Shown here piece after piece: positions 15,695-22,335 of a stretch of DNA of 28,001 bases; position 1 is the first letter of the stretch; the number at the start of each line of letters is the position of its first letter. A program made the position numbers and the translations under genes. The stretch lies in assembly GCA_937915045.1 (NCBI GenBank), contig CALDNM010000073.1, positions 1 to 28,001 on the forward strand, in the 5' to 3' direction. Under the pieces are notes generated by a model. That model searched no databases. It saw nothing but the letters and a program-made list of their open reading frames with translations, and was not told the origin of the DNA. The DNA comes from an uncultured Clostridia bacterium. GTDB taxonomy: Bacteria; Bacillota; Clostridia; Peptostreptococcales; Anaerovoracaceae.

Positions 15695-17725
15695 TCAAAT
15701 ATTTATTATCGACCCTCTGCCGAACATCGCCTCGACACGCTTCCTGAGAGGCGTATTCTTCCCGGCTGTCAGCTCAGGATCATCCCTAAGTACTTCCGAC
15801 GCTGTCCCGCGCACAGCTTCCATTATATCCATGTGCTTCACAAGATCTGCGAGCTGCATATCAGGTATGCCATGCTGCCTCGTCCCAAAAAACTCACCCG
15901 GTCCTCTGAGCTCGAGATCCTTCTCAGCGATGTAAAAACCATCGCTGCTCTCTACCATAGTCCTCGCTCTGTCCTTCGACACCTGCCCTTCGCCATTGGA
16001 AATAAGCACGCAGTACGACTGCTCCCTGCCTCTGCCTACTCTTCCGCGAAGCTGATGCAGCTGCGCCAGCCCAAACCTTTCCGCGTTCTCTATCACCATC
16101 ACAGTAGCATTCGCGACAGCGATACCGACCTCGATAACTACCGTAGCGACAAGTATATCATACCCGCCTGCCGCGAATTCCTCCATTACCGCGTCTTTTT
16201 CTTTTTCGTTCATCTGCCCATGCAGTAACGCTATACGGAATTCCGGGAATTTCTTTTTTAGTTCATCATATACTTCCGTCACCGAACGCGCGTCAATATC
16301 CTCTGTTTTATCTATCAGAGGCGCGACGACATAAGCCTGCCTGCCGCGTGAGATCTCTCCTCTTAGAAAATCATACACGATACCGCGGCTCTTGTCAGTA
16401 ACAGCTTTCGTAAGTATCTCCTGCCTCCCCGGAGGCATCTCATCGAGCACAGATATATCTATATCCCCGTACATGATCACAGCGAGCGTACGCGGTATAG
16501 GTGTAGCGGTCATTACCAGTATATCAGGGTCATTCCCCTTCTCGCTCAGAAGAGCTCTCTGATTGACACCGAACCTGTGCTGCTCATCAGTGATGACGAG
16601 TCCAAGATCGCTGAACTCTACCGACGGCTGTATAAGAGCATGTGTACCGATGACGATATCCATCTTGCCCGATCTCAGACCTTCCGCAACTTCATCTTTC
16701 TCAGATTTTGACAGATGCCCTGAAAGGAATCCGATCCTGACGCCCAGAGGCCCCAGATCATTGCTCAGAGTCTTGAAGTGCTGCCTGGCGAGAAGTTCTG
16801 TCGGCGCCATAAAAGCGCCCTGATATCCGCTTTTAACGGCTTTGTACAACGCGCATTCTGCCACAGCTGTCTTGCCGGAACCGACATCGCCCTGTATCAG
16901 GCGGTTCATCTGCTGATGTGATTCCATATCGGCCGCGATCTCTTTGACAACACGTTTCTGCGCTCCCGTCAGTTCATATGGCAGATATTTTTGATATTCT
17001 GTTTCCGCTCCATCCCGGCTGAATGCTATCCCGTCGCTGCATTTCGTTCTCATCATGAGAAGCCCGATATGCATGACAAAAAGTTCATCATAGATAAGAC
17101 GGTATTTTGCTTTTCTGAGGGCCTCCATCGTCTCCGGAAAATGGACATTGCTGAGAGCATATCCGATATCGCAGAGAGCGTTGTCTTTTATGACTTCATC
17201 CGGAAGGTCTTCCTCAGCCTCTCCGGCAAACTGTGAAGCGGCTTTTTCGAGTTTTCTGATCTCGCGCTGTGTGATCCCGGATGTGAGCGGATATACCGGG
17301 ACGATCTCGCCCGATGCGCTGTCGGCCTTAGCGAACTCAGGATGGATCATCTGTATGTGTCCCTGGCTGCTCGTCGGCTTGCCGTAAAAACAGTACACCT
17401 CGCCCTGCGTAAAATCACGCGCTAAAAAAGAGGCATTGAAGAACACAGCTTCCATCCTGCCGGTGCTGTCTTCCGCAAGTACCTTCAATATCTGTTTCTT
17501 CCTGTATCTCCCCGGGGTTTTGACAACGCTGATCACAACGGCTTTAACGAATGCGGGCTCTCCCGGCACAAGATCCGAGACAGCGACAGGTGATCTTCTG
17601 TCCTCATAATCTCTTGGATAAAAATAAAGCAGGTCTGACATAGTATGTATGCCAAGTCTGTCAAGAGCTTCAGCCTTTTTCGGGCCTACGCCTTTTACTG
17701 ATGTCACCGGGCTGTCAATCATCAT
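15695..17725 (-). CDS. recG: ATP-dependent DNA helicase RecG
   Basis: A 676-residue branch-migration helicase that regresses stalled forks and processes recombination intermediates. Seen: an N-terminal wedge/OB region starting 'VKGVGPKKAEAL' (10-21), Walker A 'GDVGSGKT' (279-286), DEQH box (380-383), 'MTATPIPRT' (405-413), and 'QLRGRVGRG' in helicase motif VI. Length is normal. The start at 17725 overlaps the end of asp23 by 11 bases, implying coupling; a second ATG follows immediately at 17722. In many Firmicutes a fatty-acid kinase gene (fakA) separates asp23 from recG; it is missing here. Confidence 0.96.
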   Translation of the reverse strand: MMIDSPVTSVKGVGPKKAEALDRLGIHTMSDLLYFYPRDYEDRRSPVAVSDLVPGEPAFVKAVVISVVKTPGRYRKKQILKVLAEDSTGRMEAVFFNASFLARDFTQGEVYCFYGKPTSSQGHIQMIHPEFAKADSASGEIVPVYPLTSGITQREIRKLEKAASQFAGEAEEDLPDEVIKDNALCDIGYALSNVHFPETMEALRKAKYRLIYDELFVMHIGLLMMRTKCSDGIAFSRDGAETEYQKYLPYELTGAQKRVVKEIAADMESHQQMNRLIQGDVGSGKTAVAECALYKAVKSGYQGAFMAPTELLARQHFKTLSNDLGPLGVRIGFLSGHLSKSEKDEVAEGLRSGKMDIVIGTHALIQPSVEFSDLGLVITDEQHRFGVNQRALLSEKGNDPDILVMTATPIPRTLAVIMYGDIDISVLDEMPPGRQEILTKAVTDKSRGIVYDFLRGEISRGRQAYVVAPLIDKTEDIDARSVTEVYDELKKKFPEFRIALLHGQMNEKEKDAVMEEFAAGGYDILVATVVIEVGIAVANATVMVIENAERFGLAQLHQLRGRVGRGREQSYCVLISNGEGQVSKDRARTMVESSDGFYIAEKDLELRGPGEFFGTRQHGIPDMQLADLVKHMDIMEAVRGTASEVLRDDPELTAGKNTPLRKRVEAMFGRGSIINI

Positions 17726-18107
17726 ATTCTTTTACGACCTCTATATCGCGTTTGGCCAGTTTTGCGGACATGACCCCCGCTACTACGAGAGATACCACTG
17801 CCGGTTTCTGACCTGTGACCGTTTCGATCCCGTTTTTAATATCTTCAGCGATCTCGTTCGTGACGAGATGTATACTGATACCGAACCTGATGACGATATA
17901 CGTCCTGATCCTGAGACGGCCTTCTGAAACTGTGATATCGATATCACGGGCCTCATCTCCGAATCGTCCCTGCGGACGGCCCTTGCGATTTGTTATATAA
18001 ACTCTGCCGTCAAATTTATCCACGGCGGCCTGCACTATCTCACGTATCGAATTGTTGGAAACTACGATTTTTCCTATATCGGTCCTTACCGTATATGAAT
18101 CAGCCAT
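17715..18107 (-). CDS. Asp23/Gls24 (YloU-type) family protein
   Basis: 130 residues of the Asp23/DUF322 family, small proteins linked to envelope stress and membrane-associated scaffolds. Signature elements: 'GKIVVSNNSIREIVQAAVDK' near the start, and 'AEDIKNGIETVTGQKPAVVSLVVAGV' in the C-terminal half. The start is set at 18107 ('MADSYTVR') because GGAGG (18113-18117) precedes it; an upstream ATG at 18134 would add nine residues and overlap the rpmB terminator region. It is the first gene of the recG-rsmD-coaD operon. No clear promoter fits between the rpmB terminator and this start, so readthrough from rpmB is possible. Confidence 0.88.
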   Translation of the reverse strand: MADSYTVRTDIGKIVVSNNSIREIVQAAVDKFDGRVYITNRKGRPQGRFGDEARDIDITVSEGRLRIRTYIVIRFGISIHLVTNEIAEDIKNGIETVTGQKPAVVSLVVAGVMSAKLAKRDIEVVKEYDD

Positions 18108-18135
18108 ATTCGCCTCCAAGTCCCAAAAATACAAA

Positions 18136-18169
18136 AAGATTCTGCTCCTTGTATCGGGAACAGAATCTT
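18136..18169 (-). terminator. Rho-independent terminator after rpmB
   Basis: Stem AAGATTCTG (18136-18144) / CAGAATCTT (18161-18169), with further pairing TCC/GGA inside, followed on the minus strand by a T-rich tract (TTTTTGTATTTTT). Confidence 0.8.
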
Positions 18170-18184
18170 AAGTCTGCTGATCGA

Positions 18185-18376
18185 TCAGTTGGCACGGTTC
18201 ACTTTGCCGGATCTGATGCATCTAGTGCATACATTGGCTTTTCTGACCCTGCCGTCCTCTTCTACTCTGACAGTCTGGATGTTTGCATTCCATTTTCTTC
18301 TTGAATGTCTGTTTGAATGGGATACATTGTTTCCCGATACCTGCTGCTTTCCGCAAATCTCACATTTCTTGGACAT
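18185..18376 (-). CDS. rpmB: 50S ribosomal protein L28
   Basis: 63 residues beginning 'MSKKCEICGK', with 'VSHSNRHSRRKWNANIQTV' and 'VCTRCIRSGKV', all diagnostic of L28. The two CxxC pairs (C5/C8 and C53/C56 by count) indicate the zinc-binding form. The start is set at 18376 because AAGGAGGTG lies just upstream; an earlier ATG (18397) would place the ribosome site inside the coding region. It has its own promoter and terminator. In Bacillus rpmB faces away from yloU; here it is on the same strand. Confidence 0.95.
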   Translation of the reverse strand: MSKKCEICGKQQVSGNNVSHSNRHSRRKWNANIQTVRVEEDGRVRKANVCTRCIRSGKVNRAN

Positions 18377-18445
18377 CTGCCGCACCTCCTTTTCCATGAA
18401 TTTTTTATCTGTAGCTATTCGCTTGATTTCTGTCGAACATTGGAC

Positions 18446-18475
18446 ATTATAACATAAAGGATGTGCTGTTTACAA
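18446..18475 (-). promoter_or_regulatory. Promoter of rpmB
   Basis: Minus strand TTGTAA (18475-18470), 18-bp spacer, TATAAT (18451-18446), with TG one base before the -10 (extended). Leader about 63 bases. Confidence 0.75.
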
Positions 18476-18488
18476 GCATTTTTTTATT

Positions 18489-19745
18489 CTATTTAGTCGC
18501 TGAACGAACTATTTCATTATATATCTCCTGCCATCCTTTTCCGGACGCCTCACATATCGCTTTTACGCTGTCAGCTTCAGGGCGATAATACGTATTCCCG
18601 TCATGTTCGCAAACTTTCACATTCGCCTTACCGTAAGGCGTATCGACCGTTTCTTCACGTCTTCCGAGGATAGTCCTTGTCACAGGCCATTTCCTTATGC
18701 CGATAGTGGTCGTATCCTTGAAGAGAATATCTTCCATCCTCTCAATAAGCTCGCTGTCGCAAAGCACTTTTATCATCTGGGCAGGTCTGTTCTTCTTCAT
18801 AAAGATCGGCACACAGAACGCGTCCCTCGCGCCCGCGGCCATGAGCTTCTCTATCGCGTATCCGACAGCTTCACCGCTGCAGTCGTCTATATCAGTTTCG
18901 AGCTCCCATATATCCTCGTCTTCATCACTTTTTCCGGAAGCGGGCTCTATGATCATGGCCCTCAGGATATTTGCCTTCTTGAAATCTTTCTTTCCGGCAC
19001 CGATCCCAACCCCTTTTATCTCATATTTTTCAGGAAGTTTTTCATCCGATCGAAGAGCTGCCGCTATCGCCGCCCCTGTCGGTGTCACCATCTCACCTTC
19101 ATTGTCCGTGATGCGAAGAGGAAGTGAATACGCCTGCGCGGTGTTGAGCACAGCCGGTACAGGTACGGGCAGTGTCCCGTGCTGACAGTGTACATGCCCC
19201 GACCCTTCATATATATCCGAAGTAATGACTTTTTCTATGCCAAGATCAGTAATGCAGTAAGCCGCCCCTACTATATCGACGATAGAGTCCACAGCACCGA
19301 CTTCGTGGAAGTGTACTTCGTCCAGCGGGAGACCGTGAGCTTTGGACTCAGCCTCCGCGACTATCATGAAGATCTTCTTAGCGAGTTTCTTCACGTCTTC
19401 CTGTCCGTCTATCCTGTCGATTATCTCCTCGACATCATGTATATTTCTGTGTATATGATCATGATGATGTTCATGTTCATGTACATGGTCGTGATCATGA
19501 TGGTGTTCATGCTCATGATCGTGATCATGATGATGCTCATGCTCATGGCCTTCAAGGATCACATCAAAATCATATGCGTCGATGCCGTTTTTCTCCGCGC
19601 GGCCAAACTTGAGTTTATAACCCGGAACATCGAGTTCATTCAGAGTCTTCTCCATGCCTTTTCGATCCGCACCCAGATCAAGAAGTGCCGCGACTGTCAT
19701 ATCACCGCTGATCCCGGAATAACATTCAAGATAAAGTGTCTTCAT
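18489..19745 (-). CDS. larC: LarC: nickel-pincer cofactor nickel chelatase
   Basis: A 418-residue cytosolic LarC, the CTP-dependent enzyme that inserts nickel into the pyridinium-3,5-bisthiocarboxylate cofactor of lactate racemase and relatives. Family marks: 'LYLECYSGISGDMTVAALLDLG' at the start, 'EVHFHEVGAVDSIVDIVGAA', 'LPVPVPAVLN', 'TPTGAAIAAAL' and 'ETDIDDCSGEAVGYA'. Residues 67-99 are a run of His with Asp/Glu, a likely metal-storage or delivery segment. In Lactiplantibacillus plantarum the protein is made from two frames by a programmed frameshift; here it is one continuous frame. larA, larB and larE are not in the window. The start has an AAAAGGGG site. Confidence 0.92.
   Translation of the reverse strand: MKTLYLECYSGISGDMTVAALLDLGADRKGMEKTLNELDVPGYKLKFGRAEKNGIDAYDFDVILEGHEHEHHHDHDHEHEHHHDHDHVHEHEHHHDHIHRNIHDVEEIIDRIDGQEDVKKLAKKIFMIVAEAESKAHGLPLDEVHFHEVGAVDSIVDIVGAAYCITDLGIEKVITSDIYEGSGHVHCQHGTLPVPVPAVLNTAQAYSLPLRITDNEGEMVTPTGAAIAAALRSDEKLPEKYEIKGVGIGAGKKDFKKANILRAMIIEPASGKSDEDEDIWELETDIDDCSGEAVGYAIEKLMAAGARDAFCVPIFMKKNRPAQMIKVLCDSELIERMEDILFKDTTTIGIRKWPVTRTILGRREETVDTPYGKANVKVCEHDGNTYYRPEADSVKAICEASGKGWQEIYNEIVRSATK
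19449..19547 (-). repeat. In-frame His-rich tandem repeat inside larC
   Basis: Coding for residues 67-99 of LarC. The 10-residue unit HEHEHHHDHD (30 bases) occurs twice in a row, then a third diverged copy (HVHEHEHHHDHIH). The DNA is correspondingly repetitive (CATGAG/CATGAT triplet pairs) and prone to slippage. Confidence 0.9.
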
Positions 19746-19800
19746 AGTATGCCCCTTTTACATCTGACAAAACTGTTATTAAAGCAATTTTTCCGCTTTA

Positions 19801-19830
19801 TTAACAAATCTAATTTGATTATGGTATTAT
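19801..19830 (+). promoter_or_regulatory. Probable promoter of the PepD-like lipoprotein gene
   Basis: TTAACA (19801-19806), 18-bp spacer, TATTAT (19825-19830); an alternative -35 TTGATT lies at 19815-19820 but lacks a well-spaced -10. Position upstream of the gene is right; the hexamers are only moderate. Confidence 0.5.
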
Positions 19831-19873
19831 TATAAGGTATTTTCGATTATTATCAAACAGGAGAATCATATAG

Positions 19874-21253
19874 ATGAAAAAATTAGTTTCCGTTCTGACA
19901 GCAGTCGTTCTCGTATGTACTATGGTACTTGCCACAGGATGTACAACAGAAAATGACGAGACCAGCGACAAGACTGTCAAAAATGACATTTATGAAATAT
20001 ATCAGGAACTTTCTGCCGCGTCAGAGGACGCGCGTTCTGTGAGTGATATCAGCGACTGGATCTATAATTGGGCAGAAAAGCACGATATGACCGTCGACAG
20101 GATCGGCAGCGACAACCTCCTTATTACTAAAGGCGAGACGAACAGTTACAGCGGAGTCCAGACAACTACACTTCAATGCGGCATATCGAGATCCGACTAT
20201 AAACAATACTCTCAGATGGCAGCTATCGCGCTCGCGACTATGAAGGACGCCACGAACCACGGTAAGATCAAACTGCTTGTCACAGCAAATATCGATAAAC
20301 TAAGCAGCAAATATCTCGAGACTGATAATCTCATTAATTTAAGTTACGCGAAAAATACCGTGCTCTGTTCAGGCAGCGCCGCGACACGCGAATATACGAT
20401 GACTAAGAGCCTCTCAAAGACATCAACAAGCGGAGACAAGGCATATAAGATAACTATCTCCGGACTTGAAGGCGGGATGTCCGGAGACAGATCAAGGACA
20501 CATCCGAATCCGACAGAAGCTATTGCTTCTCTGATAAACAAGTGTCAGTCCAGCGGCATGGTGATCGAAATAGCGAAATTTACAGGTGGAGGATCATATG
20601 ATACATATCCTCAGAGCGCGTCTATAACAGTCGTCGTAGACAAAAATGATTCAACGAAATTCGAAAAAAGAGTCCAGAACGCGAAGGCTGATTATCAGGA
20701 CAAGTATGTTTCCAAGGAATCTGATCTGAATTATGATCTTACGTCTGTAAGTAAACCGTCAAAAGTATATAAATCGAGCGATGCTTCCGATGTATTAAGT
20801 CTGATGTACACTATGAGCGACGGCGTGTACGCGACTATAGACGGCAATGATAACAGCGACCCTATCGCGGTCTCGAATTTGGGGTATCTCAGGATGACAG
20901 GAAGCAAATTCACAGCGAAGGTTTCAGCGAGGAGCTTAGACGCCGATGAAACAAAGATCATGGATAATGAATTTAAAGCGACTGCCGATCTCAACGATAT
21001 GAGTTTCAGGAAATCAAAGACAACAGGCCTTTGGCCATATGATCAGAACAGCAAGCTGGCTAAATCTTTCAAAACGGCTTCCGATGAATACGCTCTTGGT
21101 CTTTCAGCTTCTTCGACTTTCATGAAGAACGACTGCGCTGTATTGTACAAGAAAAAAAGTGATCTGAACATGATCGCGGTTTATTCCAATATAGAAGAAG
21201 GTTTCAATATCTCTAAAAGTCTGATGCTGTTCTTCCAAAACCTGGCAGACTGA
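19874..21253 (+). CDS. Lipoprotein resembling PepD/M20 Xaa-His dipeptidase but lacking metal ligands
   Basis: 459 residues with a lipoprotein signal peptide: 'MKKLVSVL', a hydrophobic core and a cysteine at 23 ('ATGC'). The mature part follows the layout of aminoacyl-histidine dipeptidase (PepD). 'IYEIYQELSAASEDARSVSD' (40-59) matches its opening helix, 'TTTLQCGIS' (97-105) sits where PepD has 'LQGHxDMV', 'NLINLS' (152-157) where it has 'LINLDSEE', 'GLEGGMSG' (197-204) where it has 'GLxGGHSG', and 'AVSNLGYLRM' (332-341) where it has the late 'SNLG' segment. At each place the expected His, Asp or Glu is replaced, so zinc binding and peptidase activity look lost. The homology is my reading of remembered family patterns. 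A ribosome site AGGAGAA precedes the ATG. It is monocistronic and abuts the convergent membrane-protein gene. Function unknown; a binding or structural surface role is possible. Confidence 0.7.
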   Translation: MKKLVSVLTAVVLVCTMVLATGCTTENDETSDKTVKNDIYEIYQELSAASEDARSVSDISDWIYNWAEKHDMTVDRIGSDNLLITKGETNSYSGVQTTTLQCGISRSDYKQYSQMAAIALATMKDATNHGKIKLLVTANIDKLSSKYLETDNLINLSYAKNTVLCSGSAATREYTMTKSLSKTSTSGDKAYKITISGLEGGMSGDRSRTHPNPTEAIASLINKCQSSGMVIEIAKFTGGGSYDTYPQSASITVVVDKNDSTKFEKRVQNAKADYQDKYVSKESDLNYDLTSVSKPSKVYKSSDASDVLSLMYTMSDGVYATIDGNDNSDPIAVSNLGYLRMTGSKFTAKVSARSLDADETKIMDNEFKATADLNDMSFRKSKTTGLWPYDQNSKLAKSFKTASDEYALGLSASSTFMKNDCAVLYKKKSDLNMIAVYSNIEEGFNISKSLMLFFQNLAD

Positions 21254-21823
21254 TCAAAGCGCCATTATCGCAATGATCGCCATTACTGTACCCGCCATAA
21301 TGAGCGGGATCATGCCGTCGATCCATCCCTTTTGACCGCTCAGGCCGTAGTATAGCATATAACATACAAGGCTCACCGCAGCCGCGGCAATGACAATGAC
21401 AGCAAGGCTTATCGCGATCGTACGGCTGAAATCACCGGTGCAGAAAAGCGCGTTCAAAGTGCACATTTCAAGTACTGCCCATCCTACGATAAGGAACAGT
21501 TCTGTCGTTAGCTGACGATGAAATACAAGCGTGAATATGAGGAACAGCACTACATAAACAACTGCTCCGCCAATAAGTATATAAGCGCCCGGCACTCCTG
21601 CCGACGCGTTTTCTCTGATTGAAATACCGTGACTGTTGAGCAGGACTCCTGCAGCGCCTGACACGAACGCCAGGACTATACAGGTGTTTCCAAAAAGTGT
21701 TGAACTGCCTCCCGGTTTGAATGTGATGCACCACCATACGAGATAGCAGATAATACATATAATAAGAAGGGCATGTCCGCCCAGGATATCTTTGACAGCA
21801 GGCCCGATCGACTGATCTGTCAT
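21254..21823 (-). CDS. Hypothetical integral membrane protein
   Basis: 189 residues, mostly hydrophobic, with about six predicted membrane helices (starting 'HALLIICIICYLVWWCI'). I do not recognise the family. The start is set at 21823 ('MTDQSIG') because AGGAG sits eight to nine bases upstream; an earlier ATG (21847) lacks one. It has an extended -10 promoter overlapped by an inverted repeat, and its stop codon directly abuts the stop of the plus-strand lipoprotein gene. Confidence 0.7.
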   Translation of the reverse strand: MTDQSIGPAVKDILGGHALLIICIICYLVWWCITFKPGGSSTLFGNTCIVLAFVSGAAGVLLNSHGISIRENASAGVPGAYILIGGAVVYVVLFLIFTLVFHRQLTTELFLIVGWAVLEMCTLNALFCTGDFSRTIAISLAVIVIAAAAVSLVCYMLYYGLSGQKGWIDGMIPLIMAGTVMAIIAIMAL

Positions 21824-21848
21824 TCGAAGCGCTCCTTTCTTTCTCAAT

Positions 21849-21879
21849 AAATATGATCCGTATGTATTATATCATATTT
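21849..21879. promoter_or_regulatory. Inverted repeat at the promoter of the membrane-protein gene
   Basis: Perfect 9-bp arms AAATATGAT (21849-21857) and ATCATATTT (21871-21879) with a 13-base gap, spanning the transcription start and touching the -10. Operator-like placement, but AT-rich and seen once. Confidence 0.35.
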
Positions 21880-21894
21880 CTATTTCCGCATAAA
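21866..21894 (-). promoter_or_regulatory. Promoter of the hypothetical membrane-protein gene
   Basis: Minus strand TTTATG (21894-21889), 17-bp spacer, TATAAT (21871-21866), with TG one base before the -10. Confidence 0.65.
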
Positions 21895-21907
21895 AAAAGA
21901 GTAATAA

Positions 21908-21940
21908 AAAACCGCCGAATGTTTGAAAATCAGCGGTTTT
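21908..21940 (-). terminator. Rho-independent terminator after tRNA-Val
   Basis: Stem AAAACCGC (21908-21915) / GCGGTTTT (21933-21940), extended inward by three pairs (one G-U on the minus strand), followed on the minus strand by TTTTTTATTACTCTTTTTTT. It begins four bases after the tRNA CCA end. Confidence 0.85.
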
Positions 21941-21943
21941 CAA

Positions 21944-22019
21944 TGGTGATCCGTGGCAGACTTGAACTGCCGACCTTCTGGTTGTCACCCAGACGCTCTC
22001 CCGGCTGAGCTAACGGATC
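21944..22019 (-). tRNA. tRNA-Val (GAC)
   Basis: A 76-base cloverleaf. Acceptor stem GATCCGT/ACGGATC, D arm GCTC-AGCCGGGA-GAGC, anticodon arm TCTGG-GTGACAA-CCAGA, T arm GGCAG-TTCAAGT-CTGCC, discriminator A, and CCA encoded in the DNA. The anticodon GAC (21984-21986) reads GUC and GUU valine codons. All stems pair fully. Position 32 is G, which is unusual there. It has an extended -10 promoter upstream and a terminator just behind, so it is a single-tRNA unit. Confidence 0.92.
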
Positions 22020-22039
22020 ACAGCATTTGTTACTTGCCT

Positions 22040-22045
22040 ATTATA
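22040..22045 (-). promoter_or_regulatory. -10 box of the tRNA-Val promoter
   Basis: Minus strand TATAAT with TG one base upstream (extended -10). The -35 position (22068-22063, TATACC) is poor and overlaps the -10 of the divergent promoter. Predicted start near 22033, about 14 bases before the mature tRNA. Confidence 0.6.
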
Positions 22046-22061
22046 ACATAATCGTTTGCTG

Positions 22062-22070
22062 TGGTATACT
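22062..22070 (+). promoter_or_regulatory. Extended -10 promoter of the 76-residue protein gene
   Basis: TG-G-TATACT (22062-22070). The -35 position (TATAAC, 22042-22047) is poor and overlaps the tRNA -10. Predicted start near 22077, leader about 26 bases. Confidence 0.55.
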
Positions 22071-22102
22071 GGAAATATCTAAAAGAAAGGAGTTTTTTTA
22101 TT

Positions 22103-22333
22103 ATGGGGAAATTGAATCCTATGAAGCTCATGGCAGCAAAATCAAAACTCGGAGATCTCAAAAAAGAGCATCCTGAAGTCATGCAGTTCATCAACGAGAC
22201 AGGTACCGGCGCGATCTCCGAAGGCACGATAGTCGACATCAAAGTCACCGCCGCAAACGGAAAAGAGACTTCAACTTCGGTCAGACTGTCCCGCTCGGAC
22301 GCTGATCTCGTCAATAGTCTCATTTCAAAGTGA
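22103..22333 (+). CDS. Small protein of unknown function (76 residues)
   Basis: Starts at 22103 ('MGKLNPMKLMAAKSKL') because AAAGGAG lies ten bases upstream. Residues 1-30 are basic and probably helical. The middle ('GTGAISEGTIVDIKVTAANGKETSTSVRLS') looks like a small beta sheet, and the end ('RSDADLVNSLISK') like a short helix. There is no signal peptide, membrane segment or cysteine pair. I do not recognise the family. The good ribosome site, extended -10 promoter and normal codon use argue that it is real. Its stop lies two bases from the stop of the convergent cytidylyltransferase gene. Confidence 0.75.
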   Translation: MGKLNPMKLMAAKSKLGDLKKEHPEVMQFINETGTGAISEGTIVDIKVTAANGKETSTSVRLSRSDADLVNSLISK

Positions 22334-22335
22334 AG

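Noticed and set aside
15464..16228. 254-residue plus-strand frame opposite rsmD and recG
   Set aside because: Antisense shadow of recG codon structure; no motif, signal or start site.
19449..19547. Repeat array considered as CRISPR-like or minisatellite
   Set aside because: The repeats are in-frame His/Asp/Glu codons of larC with no spacers.
19179..19835. 218-residue plus-strand frame with Met-rich stretches opposite larC
   Set aside because: The Met/Ile run is the antisense reading of the larC His repeat; larC is well supported on the other strand.
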